Positions 1 through 11,681 are shown, counted from the first letter of the stretch. The stretch is 64,000 bases of DNA from Saccharothrix sp. NRRL B-16348 (GCF_001280085.1 NZ_LGED01000024.1:1-64000), one strand, 5' to 3'. The notes: generated from the sequence alone by a model not told the origin. Translations and numbers: made by a program.

Positions 1-211
1 TGTTCACCATTGCCTGACCAGTGCTTCTGATGGCTGCCCCCTTGATACGTGTGGTAGCCCGGAGGGAGGTCGGTGGGATGACACGAAACCCGCACCAACA
101 ACGGACCCGGACACATGACCGGGTAGTCGGGGTCATCCTGCTGATCTGCCCGTCCGGCGAGGACATGCTTTTAAGCTTTTGATCTTTGAAGCCCGCATCC
201 TCAAACACCAA
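1..211. other. Intergenic stretch beyond map, no gene seen
   Basis: No convincing coding region is seen here. In related genomes infA-rpmJ-rpsM follow map on the same strand, so this would be the upstream region of infA, but that gene is not in the window. An A/T-rich patch near 166-187 with a self-complementary AAAGCTT-like core stands out from the GC-rich surroundings. Confidence 0.4.
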
Positions 212-246
212 ACGCCGGTGGCCCCAAGTACAGGGACCACCGGCGT
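212..246 (-). terminator. Terminator after map
   Basis: A perfect 10-bp inverted repeat (212-221 with 237-246) extends inward by three more C-G pairs around a single bulged A. On the minus strand it is followed by a T-rich TTGGTGTTTGA. It lies about 80 nt past the map stop codon and suits the end of the secY-adk-map unit. Confidence 0.65.
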
Positions 247-281
247 CAGAGGTTCGCAGAAGTCAGAGTCAGTCAGCGTCG

Positions 282-329
282 ACCAACCAGCGTGTCAACC
301 AACCAGCGAGTCAACTAACCAGTCAGTCG
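282..329. repeat. Three 16-bp tandem repeats at the map 3' end
   Basis: Units start at 282, 298 and 314. The first two are nearly identical (ACCAACCAGCG followed by TGTCA or AGTCA) and the third is diverged. The last unit overlaps the map stop codon at 323. No function is evident. Confidence 0.6.
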
Positions 330-1149
330 TCATCCAGAGCGGTCAACACCCAGGGACCGTCATCAGTGATGGCCACCGAGTGCTCCCAGTGCGCGGCCCG
401 CGAGCCGTCAGTCGTGATGACGGTCCAGCCGTCGTCCAGCTCCACCGTCCGCTCACTGCCGAGCGTGAGCATCGGCTCGATGGCGATCGCCATCCCGGGC
501 TTGAGGCGTGGCCCCTTGCCGGGCTTGCCGTGGTTCGGCAGGAACGGGTCCATGTGCATCTTCGTGCCGATGCCGTGGCCGCCGTAGCCCTCGACGATGC
601 CGTACTCGATCCCGTGTTCCTCGCCGGCCAGGATGGTGGCCGACTCGATCGCGAACGAGATGTCGCTCAGCCGACTGCCGGCGACCGCCGCCTCGATGCC
701 GGCGACCATGGAAGCGCGGGTCGCCTCGGACAGCTTCAGCTCGGCGTCCGTCACCGCGCCGACCGGCAGGGTGATCGCCGAGTCGCCGTGCCAGCCGTCG
801 AGGATGGCGCCGCAGTCGATCGAGATCAAGTCACCCTCGGCCAGCACCTGGGTGCGGCTGGGGATGCCGTGGACCACCTGCTCGTTCACCGACGCGCAGA
901 TGGACGCCGGGAAGCCGTGGTAGCCCTTGAACGACGGGATGGCGCCGGCGTCGCGGATGCTCTGCTCGGCCAACTCGTCCAGCTCGGCGGTGCTGACGCC
1001 GGCCTTCGTGTGCGACGCCAGCAGCGCCAAGGTGCGCGCCACGACCAGCCCGGCAGCCCTCATGGCTTCGAGCTGGCCGCGGCTCTTGATCTCGATCATG
1101 CGGTCCCGACCGGGGACGACCCGACGCAGCGCATCGACAAGTCCACCGC

Positions 1150-1153
<4 letters not shown>
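323..1153 (-). CDS. map: Methionine aminopeptidase, type I
   Basis: Cytosolic metalloprotease that removes the initiator methionine from new proteins. The sequence begins with the family start [13 protein letters not shown] (residue 19 of the long form), followed by the pita-bread fold with metal ligands in ISIDCG, HGDSAI, GHGIG and AIEPML. The GTG at 1153 overlaps the adk stop by 4 nt (GTGA), which fits the coupling seen elsewhere here. An internal ATG at 1099 gives the usual family N-terminus, so the true start may be 1099. Last gene of secY-adk-map, followed by a terminator at 212-246. Confidence 0.95.
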
Positions 1154-1700
<547 letters not shown>

Positions 1701-1701
<1 letters not shown>

Positions 1702-3011
1702 TAGCGGAGGAACCCTTCGTAGTTGCGCTGCATGAGCTGGCTCTCGATCTGCTTCACGGTGTCGAGACCGACACCGACCATGATCAGCACCGCCGTGCCG
1801 CCGAACGGGAAGTTCTGGTTCTGGCCCTGACCGGTGAGGTCGAGGAACAGGTTCGGCAGGATGGCGACGATGCCCAGGTAGAGCGAGCCCGGCAGCGTGA
1901 TCCGCCCCAACACGAAGCGGAGGTACTCGGCGGTGGGACGGCCCGGCCTGATGCCCGGGATGAACCCACCGAACTTCTTCATCTCGTCAGCACGCTCGTC
2001 CGGGTTGAACGTGATGCCGACGTAGAAGTACGTGAAGAAGACGATCAGCAGGAAGTACAGCGCGATGTGCACCGGGCTGGACTGGCTCACCAGGTGCGTC
2101 GCGACGAAGCTTTCCCACCAGTTCGGCGCCCCTCCGTCGGTGGAGGCGGTCAGGCGCGAGATGAGGTCGGGCAGGTACAGCAGCGACGAGGCGAAGATGA
2201 CCGGGATGACACCGGCCTGGTTCACCTTCAGCGGCAGGTAGGTCGACGTGCCGCCGTACATCCGGCGGCCGATCATGCGCTTCGCGTACTGGACCGGGAT
2301 GCGGCGCTGGGCCTGCTCCACGTAGATGACGCTCGCGATGATCAGCAGGGCCGCGACGCAGACCAGGAAGAACGTCAGGCCACCGCGGTCGAGGATGATC
2401 TTGCCCTCGATCGGGATGCGGGCCGCGATGCCGGTGAAGATCAGCAGCGACATGCCGTTGCCGATCCCCTTCTCGGTGATGATCTCACCGAGCCACATGA
2501 TCACGCTGGTGCCCGCGGTCATCACGACCACGAGGACGACCAGGTTGAAGATGCTCTCGTCGGGGATGACCGGCACTTCGCAGTTCTGGAACAGCTGGTC
2601 GCGCACGGCCAGGGCGATGATGCCCGTGGACTGCAGGACCGCCAGCGCGATGGTCAGGTAGCGGGTGTACTGGGTCAGCTTGCCCTGACCCGCCTGCCCT
2701 TCCTTCTTCAGCTGCTCGAACCGCGGAATCACCACGGTGAGCAACTGGATGATGATGCTCGCCGTGATGTACGGCATGATGCCGAGCGCGAAGATCGACA
2801 AGTTCAGCAGCGCGCCACCGCTGAACAGGTTGATCAGGGAGTAGATCCCCTGCTGGTCGACCGACTCGACACACTGTTTGACGTTCTTGAAGGAGACGCC
2901 CGGCGCGGGCATGGTGGCGCCCAACCGGTACACCACGACGATCCCGAGTGTGAAGAGGATCTTCTTGCGTAGGTCCGGCGTCGCGAGAGCCGAGCGGAAT
3001 GCGCCGAGCAC
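1701..3011 (-). CDS. secY: Preprotein translocase channel subunit SecY
   Basis: Core membrane channel of the general secretion (Sec) translocase, partner of SecE. About ten hydrophobic helices run through the 436-residue product. The reading frame is open up to 3080, but a good ribosome site GGAGG (3017-3021) lies 5 nt before a GTG at 3011, giving the usual actinobacterial N-terminus [10 protein letters not shown] therefore use 3011. Unusually, rplO is not directly upstream: a LysE-type gene and a terminator separate them, so secY needs its own promoter in 3012-3264. Confidence 0.96.
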
Positions 3012-3264
3012 GCGAACCTCCATCAGCGTTGCCGCCCCACTGGGGTCGGCATCCTGCGGTGCCGGCTGTGTTGCCGGCACAGTCTTGCGGACATGCCGTC
3101 GACCATCGCCGACGGTGGCGGAAGCGACGGATAGCCGCGACCGACCCGGAGGGCATCCGGGTTCAGCCCGCGACTTTAACAGTCGCTTGGCCGATCGCCG
3201 TAGTCAGTCTTCCCTCACACTTCGTACCCGATCGACCACGACCGCCGGCAAGCCCCCGAATGGA

Positions 3265-3861
3265 TCAAGTTCGGCTGGTCGCCAGCACGCCCGCCATGCC
3301 GAGCAGGACGGCCGCCGTGCCCTTGTCCAGCCGGGCCTTGGCACGCCGCGTCAGCCCTGCCTTGCGGATGCCCGCGCCCAGCGCCACGTAAGCCGTCCCC
3401 GCCAACGCCTCCGCGGCCAGGTAGACCGCGCCGAGGGTGGCCAGCTGCCACGGGATCGGGCCGCGGTCCGGGTCGACGAACTGCGGCACGAACGCGGTGA
3501 AGATCAGCAGCGCCTTGGGGTTGGTGATCGCCACCAGGAACTCCTTGCGCAGCGGAGTGCCCCTGCGCACCGGGGTCTCGACGTTCTCCCTGGTAGTCAG
3601 GATGCGCACGGCCAGGTAGACGAGGTACGCGACACCGGCCCACTTGATCACAGTCAGGGCGGTGTGGCTGGCGGCCAGGACGGGACCGAGCCCCGCGACG
3701 ACCGCGCCGACCATCAGGGAGAAGGCCGCAAGGCGGCCCAGGAGCGCCGTGGCGGCCCGCAACGGGCCGTGGTGGACCCCGTGGTGCATGCCCAGGAGGT
3801 TGTTGGCGCCAGGGGTCAGTGCGACCAGGACCGAGGCGCCGAAGAAGACCGCGAGCCACAT
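3265..3861 (-). CDS. LysE/RhtB-family amino-acid exporter
   Basis: Predicted inner-membrane exporter of amino acids or related small metabolites, 198 residues with about six hydrophobic segments. The N-terminus carries the family pattern L-T-P-G-A-N-N (residues 15-21), followed by GRLAAFS and the ITNPKA(L)L signature near residues 112-120, with FVPQFVD after it. It sits between rplO and secY, where most relatives have no gene. The specific substrate cannot be read from the sequence. Confidence 0.88.
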   Translation of the reverse strand: MWLAVFFGASVLVALTPGANNLLGMHHGVHHGPLRAATALLGRLAAFSLMVGAVVAGLGPVLAASHTALTVIKWAGVAYLVYLAVRILTTRENVETPVRRGTPLRKEFLVAITNPKALLIFTAFVPQFVDPDRGPIPWQLATLGAVYLAAEALAGTAYVALGAGIRKAGLTRRAKARLDKGTAAVLLGMAGVLATSRT

Positions 3862-3998
3862 GCCTGCACGCTAACCCGCCCGCCAACCCGTTTTACGCCC
3901 TGCGCGAACGCCCGTCTCAGCAGCCCCGGGCACGCCTCCCGCACGGCGGGACACCCCCGTCGAACCGCCGGCAACCGTCAAAAACCCGCGGACGCGAA

Positions 3999-4029
3999 AC
4001 GGCCCCGGAGCGGGAGGCTCCGGGGCCGT
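3999..4029 (-). terminator. Terminator after rplO
   Basis: A 13-bp perfect stem (3999-4011 with 4017-4029) closes a GGGAG loop (plus-strand reading). It lies 20 nt past rplO and separates the spc cluster from the LysE and secY genes. The inner part of the hairpin is identical to that of the rpoC terminator at 21230. Confidence 0.8.
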
Positions 4030-4048
4030 TCGGCAGTGCTGTCGTGCG

Positions 4049-4492
4049 TCAGAGCACGGTGGTGGTGCCACCGGCGGCGGCGATCTTCTCGACCGCGCTG
4101 CCGGAGAACTTGTTCGCCACGACGTCGAGCTTGACGCCGTCCAGGTCACCGTTGCCGAGGACCTTCACGAGCTCGTTCTTGCGCACCAGGCCCGCGTGGA
4201 TGAGAGCGTCCACGTCCACCCGACCACCCTCCGGGAACACCCGGGCGAGGTCGCCCACGTTCACCACCTGGTACTCGGTGCGGAACGGGTTGCGGAAGCC
4301 CTTCAGCTTCGGCAGGCGCATGTGCAGCGGCATCTGGCCACCTTCGAAGCGCGGGGAAACGTTCTTCCGCGCGCCGGTGCCCTTCGTGCCGCGACCGGCC
4401 GTCTTGCCCTTGGAGCCCTCACCGCGACCGACACGGGTCTTCGCGGTCTTGGCGCCGGGGGCCGGACGCAGGTCATGGATCTTGATGGTCAC
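4049..4492 (-). CDS. rplO: 50S ribosomal protein L15
   Basis: Large-subunit assembly protein. The N-terminus has the typical [19 protein letters not shown] and the Gly/Lys-rich [13 protein letters not shown] stretch; 147 residues is the usual length. The GTG start at 4492 overlaps the rpmD stop by 4 nt (GTGA). Last gene of the spc cluster here, closed by the hairpin at 3999-4029 instead of continuing into secY. Confidence 0.97.
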   Translation of the reverse strand: MTIKIHDLRPAPGAKTAKTRVGRGEGSKGKTAGRGTKGTGARKNVSPRFEGGQMPLHMRLPKLKGFRNPFRTEYQVVNVGDLARVFPEGGRVDVDALIHAGLVRKNELVKVLGNGDLDGVKLDVVANKFSGSAVEKIAAAGGTTTVL

Positions 4493-4674
4493 GACTGGAC
4501 CTCCTCGACGACCACCAGGTGGCGCACGGTGTGGATCAAACCGCGCACCTGCGGCGTGTCCTCGCGGACCACCGACTGGCGGATCTTGCGCAGACCGAGG
4601 GTCCGGAGGGACTCGCGGTGGTTGCGCTTGGTACCGATGCTGCTCTTGACCTGCGTCACCTTGAGCTCAGCCAT
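4489..4674 (-). CDS. rpmD: 50S ribosomal protein L30
   Basis: Small large-subunit protein of 61 residues starting [14 protein letters not shown], with the LGLRKI and VRGLI motifs of the family. I choose the ATG at 4674 because it gives the conserved N-terminus, although the frame is open further upstream. It starts 2 nt after the rpsE stop and overlaps rplO by 4 nt. Confidence 0.96.
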   Translation of the reverse strand: MAELKVTQVKSSIGTKRNHRESLRTLGLRKIRQSVVREDTPQVRGLIHTVRHLVVVEEVQS

Positions 4675-4676
4675 GG

Positions 4677-5282
4677 TCACACCGCCCCTGCACGGGCACG
4701 GAGCATGCCGGCGGGAGCCACATCCTCGAGCGGCAGACCGCGACGGGCGGCCACCTCCTCGGGACGCTGGAGACCCTTCAGGGCCGCCACGGTGGCGTGC
4801 ACGATGTTGATGGCGTTGTCGGAGCCCAGCGACTTGCTCAGCACGTCGTGGACGCCGGCGCACTCCAGCACCGCGCGGACCGCACCACCGGCGATGACAC
4901 CGGTACCGGCCGAGGCCGGGCGCAGCAGCACGACACCGGCCGCCTTCTCGCCCTGCACCGGGTGGGGGATCGTGCCCGCGATGCGAGGGACGCGGAAGAA
5001 GTTCTTCTTCGCCTCCTCGACACCCTTGGCGATCGCCGCCGGGACTTCCTTGGCCTTGCCGTAGCCGACACCGACCATGCCGTCACCGTCGCCGACCACG
5101 ACCAGCGCGGTGAAGCTGAAGCGACGACCACCCTTCACGACCTTGGAGACGCGGTTGATCGCAACCACGCGCTCCAGGTGCGGGGTCTTCTCCTGGGCCG
5201 CTCCGCCGCGGCCACCGTCACGGCGGTCGCGGCGCTCTCCGCGCTCGCCCCCGCCGCCTTCGCGACGCGTGCGTCCTGGCAT
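4677..5282 (-). CDS. rpsE: 30S ribosomal protein S5
   Basis: Small-subunit protein needed for decoding accuracy. Residues 1-30 form an Arg/Gly-rich extension common in actinobacteria. The S5 double-stranded RNA-binding domain ([18 protein letters not shown]) and the C-terminal domain ([14 protein letters not shown]) follow. 201 residues. It lies 34 nt downstream of rplR. Confidence 0.97.
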   Translation of the reverse strand: MPGRTRREGGGGERGERRDRRDGGRGGAAQEKTPHLERVVAINRVSKVVKGGRRFSFTALVVVGDGDGMVGVGYGKAKEVPAAIAKGVEEAKKNFFRVPRIAGTIPHPVQGEKAAGVVLLRPASAGTGVIAGGAVRAVLECAGVHDVLSKSLGSDNAINIVHATVAALKGLQRPEEVAARRGLPLEDVAPAGMLRARAGAV

Positions 5283-5316
5283 CAGGCGTCCCTCTCAATT
5301 CGGTTCATGTGCATTG

Positions 5317-5715
5317 TCAGAACTCCAGCCCCGCCTCGCGAGCGGCATCGGCCAGAGCGGCGATCCGACCGTGGTAGGCGTTGCCGCCGCGGTCGAAGAC
5401 CACCTTGGTGATCCCGGCGTCCTTGGCACGGGCGGCGGCCAGCTGGCCGACCTTCGCCGCACGGGCCTTCTTGTCGCCGTCGATCGACCGGACGTCCGCC
5501 TCGACGGAGGACGCCGCGGCCAGGGTGTGGCCGGCGAGGTCGTCGATGATCTGCACGGTGATGTGCTTCGACGAGCGGTGCACGACCAGGCGCGGGCGCT
5601 CCGCCGTGCCGCTGACCTTCTTGCGGAGGCGGAAGTGACGGCGCGTCTTGGCGATGCGGCGAGTGGTCGAGATGTCCTTGCCCACCGGCTTGCGCTTCGT
5701 TGCAGTCTCGCTCAT
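5317..5715 (-). CDS. rplR: 50S ribosomal protein L18
   Basis: Binds 5S rRNA in the central protuberance. 132 residues with the family core [18 protein letters not shown] and the C-terminal [20 protein letters not shown]. One nucleotide separates it from rplF. Confidence 0.97.
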   Translation of the reverse strand: MSETATKRKPVGKDISTTRRIAKTRRHFRLRKKVSGTAERPRLVVHRSSKHITVQIIDDLAGHTLAAASSVEADVRSIDGDKKARAAKVGQLAAARAKDAGITKVVFDRGGNAYHGRIAALADAAREAGLEF

Positions 5716-5716
5716 G

Positions 5717-6256
5717 TCACTTACCCGTCTTTCCGACCTTGCGGCGGATCTTCTCGCCCGCGTACCGCACGCCCTTGCCCTTGTACGGGTCGGGCTTGCG
5801 GAGCTTGCGGATGTTGGCGGCGACCTCGCCCACGAGCTGCTTGTCGATGCCGGCCACGGAGAACCGGGTCGGGGTCTCCACCGCGAAGGTGATGCCCTCG
5901 GGGGCCTCCACCTTCACCGGGTGGCTGTAGCCCAGCGCGAACTCCAGGTCGGAACCCTTCAGCGCCACGCGGTAACCGACGCCGTGGATTTCCATCTTCT
6001 TCTCGTAGCCCTGGGTCACGCCCACGACCATGTTCTGCACCAAGGTGCGCGACAGGCCGTGCAGCGAACGGCTGCGACGCTCGTCGTTCGGGCGCTTCAC
6101 CTCGAGGGTGCCGTCGTCGGCCTTCTCGATGATGATCGGCTCAGCGATGTTGAGCGACAAGGTGCCCTTGGGCCCCTTCACGCTCACAGCCTGGCCGTCG
6201 ATGTTCACGTCGACCCCGGAGGGGACGGTGATCGGCAGTTTTCCGATGCGCGACAT
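5717..6256 (-). CDS. rplF: 50S ribosomal protein L6
   Basis: Large-subunit protein near the GTPase-associated centre. It starts MSRIGKLPI and has the two L6 repeats, ending in [15 protein letters not shown] and KVGKTGK; 179 residues is standard. A 17-nt gap separates it from rpsH upstream. Confidence 0.97.
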   Translation of the reverse strand: MSRIGKLPITVPSGVDVNIDGQAVSVKGPKGTLSLNIAEPIIIEKADDGTLEVKRPNDERRSRSLHGLSRTLVQNMVVGVTQGYEKKMEIHGVGYRVALKGSDLEFALGYSHPVKVEAPEGITFAVETPTRFSVAGIDKQLVGEVAANIRKLRKPDPYKGKGVRYAGEKIRRKVGKTGK

Positions 6257-6273
6257 TGCCTAGTCCCCCTTCC

Positions 6274-6672
6274 TCACCAGACGTAGGCGAGGACTTCTCC
6301 GCCCACGCCCGACTTGTTGGCCTGGCGGTCGGTCATCAGACCGCCAGAGGTCGAAATGATCGCGACGCCCAGACCGCCCAGCACCTTCGGCAGGTTGGTC
6401 GACTTCGCGTACACGCGCAGGCCCGGCTTCGACACGCGGCGGAGGCCGGCGATGCTGCGCTCCCGGTTCGGGCCGTACTTCAGCTCGATCACCAGGTTCT
6501 TGGCCACGTCGCCCTGCTCATCGCGGTAGCTCGCGATGTAACCCTCGCGCTTGAGGATCTCGGCGATGTTGGCCTTCAACTTCGAGTGCGGCATCACGAC
6601 CTTGTCGTGGTAAGCCGAGTTCGCGTTCCGCAGACGCGTCAACATGTCTGCGATCGGGTCGGTCATCGTCAT
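6274..6672 (-). CDS. rpsH: 30S ribosomal protein S8
   Basis: Primary binder of 16S rRNA and, in enteric bacteria, translational repressor of the spc operon. 132 residues starting [18 protein letters not shown] and ending with the family's STSGG(L)MTDRQA segment. The 127-nt gap before it holds a GNRA-capped hairpin at 6720-6739. Confidence 0.97.
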   Translation of the reverse strand: MTMTDPIADMLTRLRNANSAYHDKVVMPHSKLKANIAEILKREGYIASYRDEQGDVAKNLVIELKYGPNRERSIAGLRRVSKPGLRVYAKSTNLPKVLGGLGVAIISTSGGLMTDRQANKSGVGGEVLAYVW

Positions 6673-6719
6673 GGTGACCTGGTCAACCTTTCTCGCTGCG
6701 GTTCCCCAGCCAGGGTCCG

Positions 6720-6739
6720 AGCCGGCCTTGCGGCCGGCT
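6720..6739 (-). promoter_or_regulatory. GNRA-capped hairpin upstream of rpsH
   Basis: A perfect 8-bp G/C stem (6720-6727 with 6732-6739) closes a tetraloop that reads GCAA on the transcribed minus strand. It is the only marked structure in the 127-nt gap between rpsZ and rpsH. It could be an S8 autoregulatory site, an mRNA processing site, or chance. Confidence 0.45.
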
Positions 6740-6799
6740 GGTCGTGGACGGGCCTACAGCGAAGTGATGAGTCTAGAAAAACCTGCCGCCGAGCCGGAC

Positions 6800-6985
6800 T
6801 TACCAGCTGGACTTGCTCACACCGGGCAGCTCGCCCCGGTGCGCCATCTCGCGGAGGCAGATGCGGCAGAGGCCGAACTTGCGGAACACCGAGTGCGGGC
6901 GACCGCAACGCTGGCAGCGGGTGTAACCCCGCACCTTGAACTTCGGCTTGGCCGCGGCCTTGTTGATCAGAGCCTTCTTGGCCAT
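6800..6985 (-). CDS. rpsZ: 30S ribosomal protein S14, type Z (zinc-binding)
   Basis: Small-subunit head protein, 61 residues starting [11 protein letters not shown]. The zinc-finger cysteines are in RCQRCG and CRIC, identifying the C+ short form. The ATG at 6985 was chosen for the conserved N-terminus and lies 2 nt after the rplE stop. A 127-nt gap follows before rpsH. Confidence 0.96.
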   Translation of the reverse strand: MAKKALINKAAAKPKFKVRGYTRCQRCGRPHSVFRKFGLCRICLREMAHRGELPGVSKSSW

Positions 6986-6987
6986 GG

Positions 6988-7551
6988 TCAGTTCTCCTTG
7001 AACGGGAAGCCCAGGAGCTTCAGCAGCGCCCGACCCTCGTCGTCGTTGGTCGCGGTCGTCACCACGGTGATGTCCATGCCGCGGGGACGGTCGATCGCGT
7101 CCGGGTCGATCTCGTGGAACATCGACTGCTCGTTGAGGCCGAACGTGTAGTTCCCGTTGCCGTCGAACTGCTTGCCCGAGAGGCCGCGGAAGTCGCGGAT
7201 ACGCGGCAGCGCGATCGTCAGCAGGCGGTCCAGGAACTCCCACATCCGGTCGCCGCGCAGGGTGACCCGCGCGCCGATCGGCATGCCCTCGCGCAGCTTG
7301 AACTGCGCGATGGACTTGCGGGCCCGACGGACCTCGGGCCGCTGGCCCGTGATGATCGACAGGTCCTTGACGGCGCCCTCGATCAGCTTGCCGTCGCGGG
7401 CGGCGTCGCCGACACCCATGTTGACGACGACCTTCACCACGCCCGGGATCTGCATGACGTTGGCGTACTCGAACTGCTCGCGCAGCGAGGCGACGATCTC
7501 CTCGCGGTAGCGAACCTTCAGCCGCGGCAGCGTCTTCTCAACGGTGGTCAT
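6988..7551 (-). CDS. rplE: 50S ribosomal protein L5
   Basis: 5S rRNA-binding protein of the central protuberance, 187 residues. It shows the family blocks [24 protein letters not shown] and [16 protein letters not shown]. Its start shares one base with the rplX stop. Confidence 0.97.
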   Translation of the reverse strand: MTTVEKTLPRLKVRYREEIVASLREQFEYANVMQIPGVVKVVVNMGVGDAARDGKLIEGAVKDLSIITGQRPEVRRARKSIAQFKLREGMPIGARVTLRGDRMWEFLDRLLTIALPRIRDFRGLSGKQFDGNGNYTFGLNEQSMFHEIDPDAIDRPRGMDITVVTTATNDDEGRALLKLLGFPFKEN

Positions 7552-7865
7552 CAGATGTCCTTCCCGTTACGACGGGAAATGCGGACCCGCTTGCCCTCGT
7601 CGTTCGTCCGGTAGCCCACGCGGGTCGGCTTGCCGTCCGAGTCGACCACCATCACGTTGGACACGTGGATGGAGGCCTCCTGCGTCACGATGCCGCCCGA
7701 CTGAGCGCCGCGCTCGGTCTGCGAGATCCGGGTGTGCTTCTTGATGCGGTTGACGCCCTCGACCAGGACGCGGTTCTCAGCGGGGTAGGCCATGATGACC
7801 TTGCCGCGAGCACCCTTGTCCTTGCCGGCGATAACCACGACGGTGTCGCCCTTCTTCACCTTCAT
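7551..7865 (-). CDS. rplX: 50S ribosomal protein L24
   Basis: Assembly-initiating protein of the large subunit, 104 residues. It has an N-terminal KOW motif ([17 protein letters not shown]) and the conserved EGVNRIKKH. The ATG at 7865 gives this N-terminus; the frame continues open upstream but is not gene-like there. It starts 2 nt after rplN. Confidence 0.96.
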   Translation of the reverse strand: MKVKKGDTVVVIAGKDKGARGKVIMAYPAENRVLVEGVNRIKKHTRISQTERGAQSGGIVTQEASIHVSNVMVVDSDGKPTRVGYRTNDEGKRVRISRRNGKDI

Positions 7866-7867
7866 GG

Positions 7868-8236
7868 TCAGAGCACCTCCGGCGCCAACGAGATGATCTT
7901 CATGAACTTCTTGTCGCGCAGCTCTCGACCGACCGGGCCGAAGATGCGGGTGCCCCGCGGCTCGTTGTCGTTCTTGATGAGCACCGCGGCGTTCTCGTCG
8001 AACCGGATGTAAGAGCCGTCGGGACGGCGCTTCTCCTTCACGGTCCGGACGATGACCGCCTTGACGACGTCGCCCTTCTTGACGCCGGCACCCGGGATGG
8101 CCTGCTTCACCGTCGCGACGATGATGTCCCCGATGCCCGCGTAGCGGCGGCCCGAGCCACCGAGAACACGGATGCAGAGGATTTCCTTCGCACCGGTGTT
8201 GTCGGCGACGCGCAGCCGCGACTCCTGCTGGATCAC
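7868..8236 (-). CDS. rplN: 50S ribosomal protein L14
   Basis: Highly conserved large-subunit protein, 122 residues, starting [18 protein letters not shown] and ending [10 protein letters not shown]. First gene of the spc cluster. The 67-nt gap to rpsQ upstream shows no clear promoter, so S10 and spc may be cotranscribed. Confidence 0.97.
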   Translation of the reverse strand: MIQQESRLRVADNTGAKEILCIRVLGGSGRRYAGIGDIIVATVKQAIPGAGVKKGDVVKAVIVRTVKEKRRPDGSYIRFDENAAVLIKNDNEPRGTRIFGPVGRELRDKKFMKIISLAPEVL

Positions 8237-8303
8237 TTACCTGCTCCTTGACCATTCCTGGCCCGCCAGATTTCCGACCTGACGGGCTCGGTCGTACGAC
8301 TGG

Positions 8304-8585
8304 CTACTTGGCCTTCTCGAGGATCTGGACGAGGCGCCAGCGCTTGGTGGCCGACAGCGGCCGCGTCTCCATCAGCAGGACGCGGTCGCCGATGCCGGCG
8401 GTGTTCTGCTCGTCGTGCGCCTTCACCTTGGTGGTGGAGCGCATGACCTTCGAGTACCGGCGGTGCTTCTTGCGGTCTTCGACCGCCACCACGATCGTCT
8501 TGTCCATCTTGTCGGACACGACGTAGCCCTCGCGGACCTTGCGGTCGTTGCGAACCTCGGTAGTCACTTCGTTGTTCTCGCTCAT
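8304..8585 (-). CDS. rpsQ: 30S ribosomal protein S17
   Basis: Primary 16S rRNA-binding protein, 93 residues. The OB-fold has the family motifs [14 protein letters not shown] and [13 protein letters not shown]. The start overlaps the rpmC stop by 4 nt. Confidence 0.96.
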   Translation of the reverse strand: MSENNEVTTEVRNDRKVREGYVVSDKMDKTIVVAVEDRKKHRRYSKVMRSTTKVKAHDEQNTAGIGDRVLLMETRPLSATKRWRLVQILEKAK

Positions 8586-8830
8586 GCCGCACCCTCACCA
8601 GTGGAAACCGCGTCGGGAGAGGCCGAGAGGCCCAGCTCCCGTTCCCGCATCACGGTGTAGATCCGGGCGATCTCGTGCCGGACCGTGCGCAGGCGGCGGT
8701 TGTTGTCGAGCTGCCCGGTGGCCATCTGGAAGCGGAGGTTGAACAGCTCCTCCTTCGCCTCCCTCAGGCGCAGCACGAGCTCTTCCTCGGTGAGCTCACG
8801 CAGCTCGGAAGCGGTGGTACCCGCTGCCAT
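8582..8830 (-). CDS. rpmC: 50S ribosomal protein L29
   Basis: Small protein at the polypeptide exit tunnel, 82 residues. The helical hairpin pattern [14 protein letters not shown], then [14 protein letters not shown] and IARI, is typical. It overlaps rpsQ by 4 nt and shares one base with the rplP stop. Confidence 0.95.
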   Translation of the reverse strand: MAAGTTASELRELTEEELVLRLREAKEELFNLRFQMATGQLDNNRRLRTVRHEIARIYTVMRERELGLSASPDAVSTGEGAA

Positions 8831-9249
8831 CAGAACTCACCACCCTCACGCGTAACGATGCGGCACTTCATCGGGAGCTTGTGGATCGCGCGGCGGAGCG
8901 CCTCGCGGGCCACAGCCTCGTTCGGGAAGCTCATCTCGAAGAGCACCCGACCCGGCTTGATGTTGGCCACCCACCACTCCGGCGAACCCTTACCGGAACC
9001 CATGCGGGTCTCGGCGGGCTTCTTGGTCAGCGGGCGGTCCGGGAAGATGTTGATCCAGACCTTGCCACCACGGCGGATGTGCCGGGTGATCGCGATACGA
9101 GCCGACTCGATCTGCCGGTTGGTCACGTAGGCGGGCTCCAGAGCCTGGATGCCGTACTCGCCGAAGGTGACCCTCGTGCCGCCCTTGGCAGCACCGGACC
9201 GTCCGGGGTGGTGCTGCTTGCGGTGCTTAACCCTGCGCGGGATGAGCAC
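8830..9249 (-). CDS. rplP: 50S ribosomal protein L16
   Basis: Large-subunit protein near the A-site tRNA, 139 residues, starting [19 protein letters not shown], with the RMGSGKG(S)PEWWVA block. Three nucleotides separate it from rpsC. Confidence 0.97.
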   Translation of the reverse strand: MLIPRRVKHRKQHHPGRSGAAKGGTRVTFGEYGIQALEPAYVTNRQIESARIAITRHIRRGGKVWINIFPDRPLTKKPAETRMGSGKGSPEWWVANIKPGRVLFEMSFPNEAVAREALRRAIHKLPMKCRIVTREGGEF

Positions 9250-9252
9250 GAC

Positions 9253-10070
<818 letters not shown>

Positions 10071-10071
<1 letters not shown>

Positions 10072-10487
10072 TACCGAGCCCCCTTCCTGTCAGCGCCGGC
10101 CTTCGCGCTGGTCTTCTTCGGACGGCTCTCCACCTCGACGGTGATGTGGCTCGTCCGCTTGCGGATCCGGTACGCACGGCCCTGGGCACGCGGGCGGAAC
10201 CGCTTGAGGGTCGGACCCTCGTCCACGTAGACCTTCGACACCCACAGGGTGTCGGGGTCCAGGGACAGGTTGTTCTCGGCGTTGGCCACGGCGCTCTGCA
10301 GCACCTTGCGGACCGGCTCAGATGCCGCCTGCGGCGCGAACTGGAGCACGGCCAGGGCCTCGCTGGCGCTACGACCCCTGATGAGCTCGACGACGCGACG
10401 CACCTTCATGGGCGTGTCACGGACGTAGCGAGCCCGAGCCACGGCGCGCGGGAACTCCGGCGCTTCGGCTTCGTTACGGGCGTTCAT
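10071..10487 (-). CDS. rplV: 50S ribosomal protein L22
   Basis: Exit-tunnel protein whose loop contributes to macrolide sensitivity, 138 residues. The family core [20 protein letters not shown] and the loop [14 protein letters not shown] are visible. The basic C-terminal tail is short. It lies 35 nt after rpsS. Confidence 0.97.
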
Positions 10488-10522
10488 CGCTGCTTCCCCT
10501 TGCTCTTCCTCTAGTTCGTCGC

Positions 10523-10804
10523 CTAGCGACGGCGCGACTTCCGGTCGTCCTTGATGTGGCCCTTGAACGTGCGGGTCGGGGCGAACTCGCCGAGCTTGTG
10601 CCCGACCATCGCCTCCGTCACGAACACCGGCACGTGCTTGCGGCCGTCGTGCACCGCGATCGTGTGGCCCAACATGTCGGGGATGATCGTCGACCGGCGT
10701 GACCAGGTCTTGATGACGGTCTTCTTGCCCGACTCGTTGAGGACGTCCACCTTCTTGAGCAGGTGGTCGTCCACGAAGGGGCCCTTCTTAAGGCTGCGAG
10801 GCAT
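10523..10804 (-). CDS. rpsS: 30S ribosomal protein S19
   Basis: Head protein of the small subunit, 93 residues, starting [19 protein letters not shown], with the conserved [16 protein letters not shown]. It is placed 18 nt after rplB. Confidence 0.98.
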   Translation of the reverse strand: MPRSLKKGPFVDDHLLKKVDVLNESGKKTVIKTWSRRSTIIPDMLGHTIAVHDGRKHVPVFVTEAMVGHKLGEFAPTRTFKGHIKDDRKSRRR

Positions 10805-10822
10805 CCTTCACTCCCTCCCTGC

Positions 10823-11659
10823 TCAGCGCTTCTTACCGGTGCGACGACGCCGGACGATGAGCTTGTCGCTTGGCTTGTTGCGGCGGCGGGTGCGACCCTC
10901 GGGCTTGCCCGCCGGGTTCACCGGGTGGCGACCACCGGAGGTCTTGCCCTCACCACCACCGTGCGGGTGGTCGACCGGGTTCATCGCGACACCACGCACC
11001 GTGGGCTTGCGGCCCTTCCAGCGCATGCGGCCTGCCTTGCCCCAGTTGATGTTCTGGTGCTCGGCGTTGCCGACCTCGCCGACCGTGGCGCGGCACCGGA
11101 CGTCCACGTTGCGGATTTCGCCCGAGGGCATCCGCAGCTGGGCGTAGGGGCCGTCCTTGGCGACGAGCTGCACGCTGGCGCCCGCGGACCGGGCGATCTT
11201 CGCGCCGCCGCCGGGGCGGAGCTCGATCGCGTGGATCACGGTGCCGACCGGGATGTTGCGCAGCGGCAGGTTGTTGCCCGGCTTGATGTCAGCCTTCGGG
11301 CCGTTCTCCACCATGTCGCCCTGCTGCAACTTCGACGGGGCGATGATGTAGCGCTTCTCGCCGTCGAGGTAGTGCAGCAGCGCGATGCGCGCGGTGCGGT
11401 TGGGGTCGTACTCGATGTGAGCGACCTTGGCCGGCACGCCGTCCTTGTCGGTGCGGCGGAAGTCGATGAGGCGGTACGCCCGCTTGTGGCCGCCGCCCTT
11501 GTGCCGCGTCGTGATCTTGCCCGAAGCGTTGCGGCCACCGCGGCCGTGCAGCGGACGGATCAGCGACTTCTCCGGCGTCGTCCGAGTGATCTCGGCGAAG
11601 TCGGAGACGCTCGCACCGCGACGACCGGGGGTCGTCGGCTTGTACTTGCGAATGCCCAT
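10823..11659 (-). CDS. rplB: 50S ribosomal protein L2
   Basis: Subunit-association and peptidyl-transferase-centre protein, 278 residues. It has an N-terminal OB-fold and a C-terminal SH3-like domain with the hallmark [15 protein letters not shown]. 22 nt separate it from rplW. Confidence 0.98.
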   Translation of the reverse strand: MGIRKYKPTTPGRRGASVSDFAEITRTTPEKSLIRPLHGRGGRNASGKITTRHKGGGHKRAYRLIDFRRTDKDGVPAKVAHIEYDPNRTARIALLHYLDGEKRYIIAPSKLQQGDMVENGPKADIKPGNNLPLRNIPVGTVIHAIELRPGGGAKIARSAGASVQLVAKDGPYAQLRMPSGEIRNVDVRCRATVGEVGNAEHQNINWGKAGRMRWKGRKPTVRGVAMNPVDHPHGGGEGKTSGGRHPVNPAGKPEGRTRRRNKPSDKLIVRRRRTGKKR

Positions 11660-11681
11660 CTCTACGCAGTCCTCGTCGTCA

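Noticed and set aside
3819..4649. Plus-strand frame opposite rplO and the LysE gene end
   Set aside because: Arg/Pro-rich shadow with no start signal; genes on the minus strand account for the region.
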